64,000 nt of DNA from Microbacterium sp. BR1 (GTDB taxonomy: Bacteria; Actinomycetota; Actinomycetes; Actinomycetales; Microbacteriaceae). The DNA is taken from the NCBI RefSeq assembly GCF_002812725.1, contig NZ_NMUN01000009.1, positions 1-64,000 on the forward strand. Direction: 5' to 3'. Shown here in pieces: positions 56,285-63,953 of this stretch; within the stretch, counting starts at the first letter, position 1, and the number at the start of each line of letters is the position of its first letter. Under the pieces are notes generated by a model. It ran no database searches and was not told where the DNA came from. It saw only the letters and a list, made by a program, of their open reading frames with translations. The position numbers were made by a program, and so were the translations under genes.

Positions 56285-56539
56285 ATGCGCGTTGATTTCT
56301 CGCCGTGGCGTTTCCGGGATGCCCCCGCTTTCGAAGCGCTCAACGAAGTCGCCCATCAGTCGATCGCGACACTCCTTGCGCAATCTCGGACCGGCCGCAT
56401 GCCCGCGGAAGAAGCTGCCGCACGAGTTCGTGAGTTGCGCTCGCTCGTCCAGGCCATTGACGGCTACGAAGCGGAGGCGATTGCTGGCGCGATTGCCGAG
56501 TTGCAGTCAGAGCTCGATGAAGCACGGCGGGGCACGTGA
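56285..56539 (+). CDS. Probable antitoxin of the zeta-toxin pair
   Basis: The 84-residue helical, acidic protein starts at ATG 56285 with GGAAGGAGGG directly upstream. It has no DNA-binding motif; the C-terminal half (AIDGYEAEAIAGAIAELQSELDEA) is a charged helix. Its position 3 nt before a zeta-toxin-like gene and its size are those of an epsilon-type antitoxin. The role follows from context. Confidence 0.65.
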   Translation: MRVDFSPWRFRDAPAFEALNEVAHQSIATLLAQSRTGRMPAEEAAARVRELRSLVQAIDGYEAEAIAGAIAELQSELDEARRGT

Positions 56540-56542
56540 CTG

Positions 56543-57529
56543 ATGCTCTCCGATGAGATCGACCGGATCTTCGACCGCGACATCCGCCCGCTCGTTTTCG
56601 CCGACCTCGAGGACATCGCGCCTGAGCTCGTGATCCTGTCGGGGCAGCACGGGTCAGGTCGCGCGCAGGCGATTCTGCGCATCCAGTCCGCAGCGCAGCA
56701 TCGTCTCGCCGTAGTGAGCGGCGATGAGTTGCGTGCCTTCCATCCGCGGTACACCGAGCTCGTCGGCACTGTCGACGGTGAGGTTGAGTTGTCGGACGCG
56801 GCGGCCCAGTGGGTGGGCGCCTGCATCGCGTATGCGCGGGATCATCGACGGTCGGTGCTACTGGAGGGGTCGTTTGAGAACCCGGAGGCCGTCACAGGGA
56901 CTCTGCGGTTGTTCGCGGAGCAGGGGTTTCGGACGCGCGTGATCATGGTCGGCGTGCCAGCGCGCGAGAGTCTGCTGACGTTGGCGTCGACGCACGTCTC
57001 ACGTATCCGGGCTGGCCGTTCGTCGCAGTTCACTGACGCGCGTGACCACCAGGCAGGCTTCGATTCGACACGGGCGCTCGTCGCTGCAGTCGAGACCGAC
57101 GCCTCCAAGAGTGGGCTCGTGGTGCTCGACCGTCGCGGTCGCGCTGTCTTCGACAGCGAGACGAGGGTACCTGACCAGGGCGGCAGCGGTGTTGAAGCGC
57201 TCGTCGAGGCGCAGTCCGCGCCGCCCTCGACGATGGACATGGTGGAGTGGTTGGGTGAGCTTCGCCGGGTGACTGAGTTCGTGCAGTCGCTGCGCCGACC
57301 GGACCGAGAGGTGCTCGAGGCTCTAGTCGAGTTGCACGATCTTGCATTGCGGGAGGTGAACCCGCAGCTGCCGTCCTTCGAGGGCTCCGATGTGCTCTCC
57401 GTCCAGGAGCGGAGCATCGCTACCCGACTGGTCGAGCTGCGCCGGACGTTGGCGCCGACGGAGACAGTCGACGCGACGGGTCCGGTCGTCGGTCCTGCCA
57501 GCCCTGACCGCGGGGGCGTGTCTCGATGA
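56543..57529 (+). CDS. Zeta-toxin-like protein with altered P-loop
   Basis: The 328-residue protein has the zeta kinase layout. P-loop region is LVILSGQHGSGRAQA (33-41), followed by VVSGDELRAFHPRY (substrate-binding Asp), VLLEGSFENPE and a MVGVPARESLLT segment. The P-loop Lys and the following Ser/Thr are replaced by Arg40 and Ala41. Functional zeta toxins phosphorylate UDP-N-acetyl sugars. The replacement could abolish catalysis or reflect a variant family. A C-terminal helical extension reaches beyond the toxin core. Confidence 0.72.
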   Translation: MLSDEIDRIFDRDIRPLVFADLEDIAPELVILSGQHGSGRAQAILRIQSAAQHRLAVVSGDELRAFHPRYTELVGTVDGEVELSDAAAQWVGACIAYARDHRRSVLLEGSFENPEAVTGTLRLFAEQGFRTRVIMVGVPARESLLTLASTHVSRIRAGRSSQFTDARDHQAGFDSTRALVAAVETDASKSGLVVLDRRGRAVFDSETRVPDQGGSGVEALVEAQSAPPSTMDMVEWLGELRRVTEFVQSLRRPDREVLEALVELHDLALREVNPQLPSFEGSDVLSVQERSIATRLVELRRTLAPTETVDATGPVVGPASPDRGGVSR

Positions 57530-57782
57530 GCCGGGAGCTGCAGGTGCCGGTGACTTCGGAACTCCAGCGCTTCGGCCGTCAGTGACTCTGGGAGGTCCGG
57601 AGTTGCGAACTTCGGGAGTCCGATAGTTTGCGGATGGTTGCTTCGGTCTGCGGGTGTCCTGGGATAGTCGGCTGCGGTTAGCGGGTCGGGTGGTGCGTAG
57701 TGCCGGGTCGTGGAATAGCGGACCGAGCGGCAGTGAGGGAGCATATGCCGCGAAAGCCCGGAACGGAGCACCGCCCGGCCCG

Positions 57783-58031
57783 CTACAATCTCGCCGCCCA
57801 GGAAGCCCAGTCGGCGTTCGCGATCACGTGAGTGCGTGGAGGGGCGTCGCTGATCCAGCGGAGATAGGTGTTCCACGGGTCCCGGCTGGCGGCGACCTCG
57901 GTGGTGTGTGCGAGGAGTTCGGGGCTGGCAGTGAACCACTCGCCTCCTTCGCGGAGGTGGGTGAATTGTTCGTGGCGGTTGTGTTCGACGTGCGGCCGCC
58001 GCGTTCGAACGCGAGAATCTCCTCGTGCCGG
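57783..58031 (-). pseudogene. Remnant of a GIY-YIG (T5orf172-type) protein
   Basis: Directly after the TGA of the small ICE protein, and in the same frame, 82 codons read RRPHVEHNRHEQFTHLREG, GEWFTASPELLAHT and DPWNTYLRWI. This is the C-terminal pattern of T5orf172-like GIY-YIG proteins, ending at TAG 57783-57785. There is no start codon with a ribosome site. It is either a decayed gene or a readthrough extension. Confidence 0.5.
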
Positions 58032-58286
58032 TCAGTCGGTCGTGAGGGCCATGAGATCTCGAACGAAGCTGCGGCGATCGGCGGTGGGGTCGGTGATAAG
58101 TTGGCGGATCCGGTCGCTCAGGCCACGGCGGTGTGGGAGGAACTGGTCGCCGAGGGGCTCGACGCACCAGTCGATGTCTTCTTGGATGCTGTAGCCGGGT
58201 TCTTCCTGGTGTTTGGTGGGGTACCAGGAGAATGCCGCCACGGCGGTGCGGTAGATGACGGCTTCTGCGTCTGCGCGGTCAAGCAT
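58032..58286 (-). CDS. Small conserved ICE protein, homologue of 11922-12206
   Basis: The 84-residue acidic protein shares AAF-WYP----EP-Y----DIDWC--PL and a C-terminal DP-A-R--F---L-AL pattern with the ICE1 protein. It lies 30 nt downstream of the basic repeat protein gene in the same leftward operon. In ICE1 the order of the pair is reversed. Function is unknown. Confidence 0.7.
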   Translation of the reverse strand: MLDRADAEAVIYRTAVAAFSWYPTKHQEEPGYSIQEDIDWCVEPLGDQFLPHRRGLSDRIRQLITDPTADRRSFVRDLMALTTD

Positions 58287-58316
58287 GGTGGTATGCCTTC
58301 CTGGTTGTCTTCAGTG

Positions 58317-59393
58317 TCACAGCCCGAGGCCTCTCCCCGGTGTTGCGGGTCCGGCGTGGGGGCCTAGCGCGTCGGGTCGGCGATTGGGGAGGCGCGGTGT
58401 GTGGCGGAGAGTGTCGTTGACGTTGCGAGCGATCTCATCCAGCCGGGCATCCTCCGCAGCCTGTGCGGCGTCCCTGCGGGCCTGCTCGCGTTCACGAGCG
58501 ATCCGTCGAAACACCTCCTTATCCGTCGGGTCCACGAATTTGTGTCCGATCGTCGGTTGACCGGCCAGGTAGACGTCAGCGCGAGCCCGTTGGCAGTCCC
58601 GTTCCCAGGCCGCGATCATCGCCGTGCTGACCGCACATTCTTCCTTTAGTCGCGCGATCTGTTCCGGAGTGCGCGGGGTGGTGAAGAACGCGGTCGCGGA
58701 GGCGCGGTTCTCCGCGCGTTCCGCACTGCTGGTCCCGTGCAGTCGCTCAGTGGGCAGCCCGCCCTGTTGGCGGTTCTTCTCCCGCCGACGCCACGCCGCC
58801 GCCGCCGTTTTCGCTCGTTCCTTGTTCGCCTGGTAGCGATCGCGGCTTTTCGCTTTCACCTCATCTTTGTGCCGTTCGTAGTAGTCCCGTGCGGCAGCTC
58901 GGCGGGCGTCGGGGTTGTCACGGTGTGCGTCGCGTTTCGCGGCAAGTCGTTCCTCGCGGTGCCGCTGATAGTCCGCCGCGTTATTCGCGCGGCGCCGCTC
59001 GCGAAACCCGTCCGGGTCCTCCGCCCGTTGTCGAGCGACGTATGCGCGGGAGTATCCGACCCACTTGTCCTTATTCGCCGCGTAGTACTGCCGGGACTGC
59101 TCCGCACGCCTCGCATGCTTCTCCTCCTCCGCGCGTCTCCGCTGCGCCTGGGCGCGCATGTATTCGCGGTTGTAGGTGCGGACGTGTTCCCGGTTCCGCT
59201 CCTTATACGCCGCCTGCAACTCCCGCCGCCTGTCCCGGGTGAGTTCCCGATACCACTTGCCCTTCTCGCGCTGATACTCGGGGCCGTGGATGGGCAGGCC
59301 GTCGCGTTCACGCTGGTCCTTCCACTCCTGCAACTCAGGCGATTCCTTGCTCCGGACCCGCCGGGGTACGCGCGGTCGTTCGTCGTCGGTCAT
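58317..59393 (-). CDS. Basic repeat protein, homologue of 10803-11855
   Basis: The 358-residue protein is rich in Arg, Glu and Ala, with repeats built on R-YY--NKD and NPDARRAAARDYYERHKDE. The block QQGGLPTERLHGTSSAERAE followed by ATAFFT matches the ICE1 protein. The C-terminal part has a longer helical extension. It overlaps the glutaredoxin-like gene by 4 nt. It probably forms elongated helices that bind nucleic acid, which is inference from composition. Confidence 0.7.
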   Translation of the reverse strand: MTDDERPRVPRRVRSKESPELQEWKDQRERDGLPIHGPEYQREKGKWYRELTRDRRRELQAAYKERNREHVRTYNREYMRAQAQRRRAEEEKHARRAEQSRQYYAANKDKWVGYSRAYVARQRAEDPDGFRERRRANNAADYQRHREERLAAKRDAHRDNPDARRAAARDYYERHKDEVKAKSRDRYQANKERAKTAAAAWRRREKNRQQGGLPTERLHGTSSAERAENRASATAFFTTPRTPEQIARLKEECAVSTAMIAAWERDCQRARADVYLAGQPTIGHKFVDPTDKEVFRRIAREREQARRDAAQAAEDARLDEIARNVNDTLRHTPRLPNRRPDALGPHAGPATPGRGLGL

Positions 59394-59719
59394 GACATGC
59401 CCATCCCTGCGGTGACGGAGGCCAGCGCAACGCCGGGACCATGTGGTGCATTCCGCGTCAGCTGGTTGAGGGATGCGAGGTGGTCGATGCGGTCGGGGCG
59501 GAAGCCGGACCAGTGATGTTCGGGCTCACCGTCGACAATGACCACGGGTGCTTGGCTGTAGCCGAGTTCGTCGGTGACGTAGTCACGGGCCGCGGCGTTG
59601 GCGTCGAGGGTGAGATCGATCTCCGTGTAGCGGATACCCGCTTCGTCGAGGCGTCGGCGAGTGAGCCGGCACTGCACGCACGCCGGCCCCGTCGTGTAGA
59701 CGGCGACGGTGACCATCAC
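59390..59719 (-). CDS. Glutaredoxin-like (NrdH/Mrx-type) protein
   Basis: The 109-residue protein has a CVQC redox site (C14-C17) after VAVYTTGPA, the thioredoxin-fold LGYSQAPVVIVDG cis-proline segment, and HWSGFRPDRI typical of NrdH-type proteins. A C-terminal tail of about 30 residues is extra. NrdH donates electrons to ribonucleotide reductase. On an ICE it could support nucleotide supply during replication. The start overlaps the upstream gene by 4 nt. Confidence 0.8.
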   Translation of the reverse strand: MMVTVAVYTTGPACVQCRLTRRRLDEAGIRYTEIDLTLDANAAARDYVTDELGYSQAPVVIVDGEPEHHWSGFRPDRIDHLASLNQLTRNAPHGPGVALASVTAGMGMS

Positions 59720-60087
59720 GACACCTCCCCTATCGCTCCCCCGCCCGCGCGGTGTGCGGATGTGCTGGAGTCCGTGAGTCCGGTGGTAACGGAGCGTCGG
59801 AGAGCTTCCTCAGTGGACCCGGTCAGGAGGTGCTGGTGGGTGAGGAGCAAATCGATCGCGACACGGATGAGGGTGTTCTCCGTGATCCGTTCTGCCCGCA
59901 CTGTCCGGCGGCGCATCAGCGTTCGCGCGAGGGCGGAGAGCGCGGCGTACTGGTCTTCCCGCACGCGTGCTTCCTTGCGGGTCAGCCGCGCGAACATCGG
60001 CACCGACGGATCCGTGTCCTCCGCGTGTGCCCAGGTTCGGGTGTCGGTGAGGGTCGCGGCGAGGTCGATGCGCGGCATGGCACTCAC
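59716..60087 (-). CDS. Probable ParB-like partner of the ICE2 partition ATPase
   Basis: The protein of about 124 residues has a basic, helical middle (RLTRKEARVREDQYAALSALARTLMRR) and ENTLIRVAIDLLL, which resembles a ribbon-helix-helix-type DNA-binding protein. GTG 60087 overlaps the ParA stop (GTGA). Small DNA-binding partners behind a ParA gene bind the centromere site. This function is inferred from position and shape. Confidence 0.6.
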   Translation of the reverse strand: MSAMPRIDLAATLTDTRTWAHAEDTDPSVPMFARLTRKEARVREDQYAALSALARTLMRRRTVRAERITENTLIRVAIDLLLTHQHLLTGSTEEALRRSVTTGLTDSSTSAHRAGGGAIGEVS

Positions 60088-60761
60088 CAGCTCCCCACGG
60101 GTGCGGGCTCGAGCATCCCGGACAGTTCGTGGCCGAGTCGGGTGACGTCCGCGATGACGCCCGCGGTGGACCGGTTGTCGCGAAGCGTTGTCACGACCTG
60201 TCCGAGTACGGGTGCGTCGGCGTGGGTTTTGTATTGCCGCAGGTGGGTGTCGAAACGGGGGATGCCCCACGTGAAGTCCAGGAGAGCCTGCCATGTGGAC
60301 AGTTGGGTGGGGATGCGCGGATCGATCCGGTTCAACACCACGGCGTGCCGAACATGCCGCGGTTCGATCAGCGTCGTGATCGTCCGAATGGTCGGTTCGA
60401 CCGCGAGCGGCTCCGGCGTGAGCGGGACGATGGCGAAGTCTGCCGCATCCAGGACCGTCTCCACCGGCTTGGTGTCCTCCAGCATCCTGGGGGTGTCGAC
60501 CAAGACGACGCCGTACGTCGCGTGCAGCTCACGCAGCCGAACGAGGACGTTCGGATGCTGCCTGCCCGCGAAATCGAACGGCAGCCCGGCGCGGGCATTG
60601 CCTGCCCACCAGACGCTGGACTGCTGCGGGTCCACATCCACCACCAACACCCGACACCGCCGGGACAGGGTCGCCGCGAGTTGAATGGCGATAGTCGACT
60701 TCCCCACCCCGCCCTTCTGGTTCACGACCGCAACGATGCGCAGGGACTGGTTAGCGTCCAC
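60084..60761 (-). CDS. parA: ParA-type partition ATPase
   Basis: The 225-residue ATPase has the deviant Walker A QKGGVGKST, the VDVDPQQSS motif and LVDTPRML. The size is that of small plasmid-type ParA proteins without an N-terminal DNA-binding domain. It is encoded between a helix-turn-helix protein and the putative partner gene. It should stabilise the excised circular or replicating form of ICE2. Confidence 0.88.
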   Translation of the reverse strand: MDANQSLRIVAVVNQKGGVGKSTIAIQLAATLSRRCRVLVVDVDPQQSSVWWAGNARAGLPFDFAGRQHPNVLVRLRELHATYGVVLVDTPRMLEDTKPVETVLDAADFAIVPLTPEPLAVEPTIRTITTLIEPRHVRHAVVLNRIDPRIPTQLSTWQALLDFTWGIPRFDTHLRQYKTHADAPVLGQVVTTLRDNRSTAGVIADVTRLGHELSGMLEPAPVGSW

Positions 60762-60981
60762 GAGAGCCTCCGGGGAATGTGTGGCTGGCCACCCACGACG
60801 TCAGCGGCTCCAGCGGGTAGACGACAGTGCGGCCGAGACGGCAGAACGGTGGACCCTGCCGTCGGTGCCGCCAGATCGCGAGCGCGTTCTCCGTCACACC
60901 GGGGAGCTGCTCTGCGACCTGCGCGGGCGTGAGGTACACCTCGGGAAGCCCGATCGTGGGCCGGTCCGCTGTCATTGCCAT
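60751..60981 (-). CDS. Excisionase-like helix-turn-helix protein
   Basis: The 76-residue MerR/AlpA-type DNA-binding protein has VYLTPAQVAEQLPGVTENALAIWR followed by CRLGRTVVYPLEPLTSWV. It overlaps the ParA gene by 11 nt and is the first gene of the leftward maintenance operon. It may act as recombination directionality factor for the integrase at 61679 or as regulator of the divergent promoter region. Confidence 0.78.
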   Translation of the reverse strand: MAMTADRPTIGLPEVYLTPAQVAEQLPGVTENALAIWRHRRQGPPFCRLGRTVVYPLEPLTSWVASHTFPGGSRGR

Positions 60982-61014
60982 CTCTCAACCTCTCCTGCAT
61001 TTCCAACAGTGGGA

Positions 61015-61052
61015 TTGACAAGAGTGTTGTACTTAGATATTCACTTAGTCAA
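61015..61052. promoter_or_regulatory. Divergent promoter region between maintenance and integrase operons
   Basis: A TTGACA (61015-61020) with a 17-bp spacer and TATTCA (61038-61043) faces right towards the integrase operon. TTGACT on the opposite strand faces left. Direct repeats ACTTAG (61031-61036, 61043-61048), 12 bp apart, and the dyad TTGAC/GTCAA overlap the promoters and are likely regulator sites. Confidence 0.55.
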
Positions 61053-61107
61053 GGGGTTCTCGTGAATCCGTAGCGCGGTAAGGCAAACTAAGGAGGTGAA
61101 GGTCGAC

Positions 61108-61686
61108 GTGAAGACACCCAACGGCGACACCATGACCGCCCTGGCAGCGACACTGCCCGTCGGGTCCGCGCTGCGCATAGCCCCCCAATTCATCGCCACA
61201 GCCGTGAACCAGGACACCGGAATCGAAACCGCGATCGAAGCGAAATACGTCCCCGACGCCGGCCGATACGTGATGACCACCGTCGTCAACCGGGCCGTCG
61301 GAGACGACTTCGACGAAACCGCACTACGCCGCGTGGTAACGCAGGCAATCCTGCAAGCCGCGATCCCGCACTGCATCGCCCTGCAACTGTCCGATTCGGA
61401 TGATGGGGCGTGGATCACCGTCGCGGATCTCACCGCAAGCGACGGACGAGTCATCCCAGAATGGATGGCCGAAGCAGTCGTCAAGCGCGGCATGAAAGCC
61501 GAACGCCTGGACGTCATCGAAATCCTCTACGGCACCGCAGCCCTCGCCGGACTACCCCCCGTCAAAGCCGTCCAAGTCGAACTCGGCGTCCCCCACCGCA
61601 CCGCCGCGGACTGGATCTACAAAGCCCGCGCCGCAGGACGCCTCGAAGGAATGAGCTACACGCCCGGCCGACAGGCGGATGGGTAG
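61108..61686 (+). CDS. Putative integrase-operon regulator with C-terminal helix-turn-helix
   Basis: The protein of about 192 residues ends in PVKAVQVELGVPHRTAADWIYKARAAG, a clear helix-turn-helix. The N-terminal part is beta-rich and unfamiliar. GTG 61108 has AAGGAGG at the right distance; GTG 61096 lies inside that site. The stop overlaps the integrase start by 8 nt, so it is co-expressed with the integrase and may control it. Confidence 0.65.
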   Translation: MKTPNGDTMTALAATLPVGSALRIAPQFIATAVNQDTGIETAIEAKYVPDAGRYVMTTVVNRAVGDDFDETALRRVVTQAILQAAIPHCIALQLSDSDDGAWITVADLTASDGRVIPEWMAEAVVKRGMKAERLDVIEILYGTAALAGLPPVKAVQVELGVPHRTAADWIYKARAAGRLEGMSYTPGRQADG

Positions 61687-62866
61687 CGTCCACCCTTACA
61701 AGACGAAAGAAGGCAAGCGGTATCTCGTCCGCTTCAAGAAGCCCGATGGCCGCCAAGGCAACAAGCGCGGCTTCCGTACCAAGTTCGACGCCGAAGAGTT
61801 CCTCGCAACTGTCACCGTATCGATCTCAAGCAGCCAATTTATCGATCCGGTCGACGGCAAGATCACGATCGACGAGCTCGGCACAACCTGGCTGCAGGAC
61901 CAGGCCGCGGTACTGAAGCCTTCCTCCTACCACCCACTCCAGTCCGTGTGGCGGGTCCACGTGCAACCGCGCTGGGGCCGGGTGCAGATCGGTGCCGTGC
62001 GCTACAGCGATGTGCGGTCGTGGGTCACCACGCTCGCCGGCAAGCGGGGCGCGACCACCGTCATCAGGGCGTACGGCATCCTCTCCTCGATCCTCGACAT
62101 CGCCGTGCGCGATCGGCGCATTCCCGAGAACCCCGCGCGCGGCATCCGGTTACCGAAGAAGCGCGCGAAGCGGCGGGTTTACCTGACTCACACGCAGGTG
62201 GACCTTCTCGCCCGCCAGTCGTTGTACCCGGAGGTCATCTACTTCCTCGCCTATACCGGCCTGCGGTGGGGAGAAGCGACGGGTCTGCGGGTAAGAGATG
62301 TCGACATCAGCCGTGGCCGCGTGCAGGTGCAAGAGAATGCCGTGATGGTCAATGGCACGATCCATACAGGTACTCCCAAATCACACGTCACCCGATCAGT
62401 GCCCTACCCCGAGTTCATCGAGCCAATGCTTCACGCCAAGATGATCGGCAAGTCTCAAAGCGATCTCCTGCTCGGCGATGGCGCATCCCACATGCTGTTG
62501 CCGAACTCGCAGGACGGATGGTTCGCTGGGGCGGTCCGCCGCGCTGGTGCGATCGACCCCACCTTCCCTCATGTCACACCGCACGACCTGCGCCACACCG
62601 CAGCCAGCCTTGCTATCAGCGCCGGAGCGAACGTGAAAGCCGTCCAGCGCATGCTCGGACACGCCTCCGCCGCGATGACCCTCGACACCTACGCCGACCT
62701 CTTCGACGACGACCTCGACCTCGTCGCACACGCACTCAGCCGCGCACGCGACGCACGCACTGTCACTCTTCATGAGTCGCCGAGAACCTCGCCGAGCGAC
62801 CCGCACGCAACAGGCCCGTACATCCCGCCCGGAATCGCTCCAGGCAGCTACAACCCTGCCCGCTAA
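61679..62866 (+). CDS. int: Tyrosine recombinase, ICE2 integrase
   Basis: The 395-residue recombinase has an AP2-type arm-binding N-terminus (KEGKRYLVRFKKPDGRQ), a core-binding domain (60-150) and the catalytic residues in TGLRWGEATGLR (Arg), TPHDLRHTAAS (His, Arg), LGHASAAMTLDTY (His, Tyr). It lies 165 nt from the att core and intact tRNA, the natural place for an integrase using that site. Confidence 0.93.
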   Translation: MGSVHPYKTKEGKRYLVRFKKPDGRQGNKRGFRTKFDAEEFLATVTVSISSSQFIDPVDGKITIDELGTTWLQDQAAVLKPSSYHPLQSVWRVHVQPRWGRVQIGAVRYSDVRSWVTTLAGKRGATTVIRAYGILSSILDIAVRDRRIPENPARGIRLPKKRAKRRVYLTHTQVDLLARQSLYPEVIYFLAYTGLRWGEATGLRVRDVDISRGRVQVQENAVMVNGTIHTGTPKSHVTRSVPYPEFIEPMLHAKMIGKSQSDLLLGDGASHMLLPNSQDGWFAGAVRRAGAIDPTFPHVTPHDLRHTAASLAISAGANVKAVQRMLGHASAAMTLDTYADLFDDDLDLVAHALSRARDARTVTLHESPRTSPSDPHATGPYIPPGIAPGSYNPAR

Positions 62867-62982
62867 ACGACACCTCGAGCTGTTCTCGCGCGTCGTTCCG
62901 GGCGCCCGGAACGCTCCGAATAGGCCGCTGGGAAGCACGTTCTTTCCCAAATCTTTCCCACAAGCCGAATTCGTGAAAGACA

Positions 62983-63025
62983 GAAGCCCCGCGATCCCAG
63001 TGTTTCCAAGGGTTCGCGGGGCTTC
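62983..63025. terminator. Hairpin between the ICE2 end and the tRNA-Ser gene
   Basis: Arms GAAGCCCCGCGA / TCGCGGGGCTTC (12 bp) have a 19-nt loop. On the minus strand it follows the tRNA 3' end by 5 nt and is followed by TGTCTTTC, so it can terminate the tRNA transcript. The sequence lies on the ICE side of the core, so the element supplies the tRNA terminator. Confidence 0.7.
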
Positions 63026-63030
63026 GACGA

Positions 63031-63060
63031 TGGCGGTGACGGTGGGATTTGAACCCACGG
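63031..63060. repeat. att core within the tRNA-Ser 3' end (right end of ICE2)
   Basis: These 30 bases are identical to 13792-13821. They encode the 3' strand of the acceptor stem, CCA and the T-arm of the tRNA. Recombination here leaves the tRNA intact. Confidence 0.92.
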
Positions 63061-63121
63061 TAGGGGGTTACCCTACACAACTTTTCGAGAGTTGCACCTT
63101 CGGCCGCTCGGACACGTCACC
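63031..63121 (-). tRNA. tRNA-Ser (anticodon CGA)
   Basis: A 91-nt class II tRNA: the acceptor stem GGTGACG pairs with CGTCACC, followed by discriminator G and an encoded CCA. The D-arm is CCGAGCGG-style, the anticodon loop reads CTCGAAA (CGA), and there is a long variable arm and the T-loop GGTTCAAATCC. It is the integration target of the ICEs. Confidence 0.95.
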
Positions 63122-63200
63122 GCGGAATAGCTTACGTGCCCACGTGTCGCGCCGCCAATCGCAAACGACGAGGACCGTCGTTCCCGGCTACGTGCGCGTG

Positions 63201-63953
63201 TCACACCGCCGCCCAACCGCCGTCGACCGCGAGGATGGCGCCGGAGACGTTGGAAGCGTCGTCGCTGAGCAGCCAGGTGATCGCCGCGGCCAACTGCTCG
63301 GGCTGCGCGACTGCGGGTATGTTCGTCTGCAGCAACGGCCCGATTCGCTGTGCTGCCCACTCGGAGCGGAACGGGGCCTCGATGCTCGTCGCGACGGGTC
63401 CGGGGGCGACGACGTTGCAGCGGATTCCCTTCGGGGAGTAGTAGAACGCGGTGCTCTGGGAGAAGCCGTTCACCGCATGCTTCGACGTCGTATAGGGCGT
63501 TCCCGCGGCCGAACCCCGCTGGCCAGCCTCGGATCCGACGTTGACGATACTGCCCGCACTTGCCTCGAGCATCCTCGGCAGCACCGCACGGGTCAGGCGC
63601 ATCATCGCGGTCACGTTTACGGCCATGACCCGCTCCCAGGTCTCGTCCGCGATCTCCGCGGTCGGCTCGAATCCGTCCATGATCCCCGCGACGTTCGCGA
63701 GCCCGTCGATGCGGTCGCCCGCCACCTCCACCACTCGGCGCACCGTCTCTTCGTCCGTCAGGTCGCCCGCGACGGTGACGACGTCTCCGCCGACCTCGGC
63801 GGTCAGCAATTCCAGGCGGTCGGGCGAGATGTCCACCGCGACGACCCGCCCGCCCTCGCGTGCGAGCCTCTCGACCGTAGCGCGGCCGATTCCGGCTCCT
63901 CCCCCCGTGACGATGACGGTGCGACCCTCGAAGCGTGCCGTGCTGTTGGTCAT
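63201..63953 (-). CDS. Short-chain dehydrogenase/reductase (SDR)
   Basis: This 250-residue classical SDR has the cofactor motif TGGGAGIG (near 17-24), NVAGIM (the NAG-type motif), a Ser in IVNVGSEAG, the catalytic YTTSK pair and a C-terminal LAVDGGWAAV. Asp in VVAVDIS after the second strand suggests NAD(H) preference. The substrate is unknown. It lies beyond the tRNA and belongs to the host chromosome. Confidence 0.9.
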   Translation of the reverse strand: MTNSTARFEGRTVIVTGGGAGIGRATVERLAREGGRVVAVDISPDRLELLTAEVGGDVVTVAGDLTDEETVRRVVEVAGDRIDGLANVAGIMDGFEPTAEIADETWERVMAVNVTAMMRLTRAVLPRMLEASAGSIVNVGSEAGQRGSAAGTPYTTSKHAVNGFSQSTAFYYSPKGIRCNVVAPGPVATSIEAPFRSEWAAQRIGPLLQTNIPAVAQPEQLAAAITWLLSDDASNVSGAILAVDGGWAAV

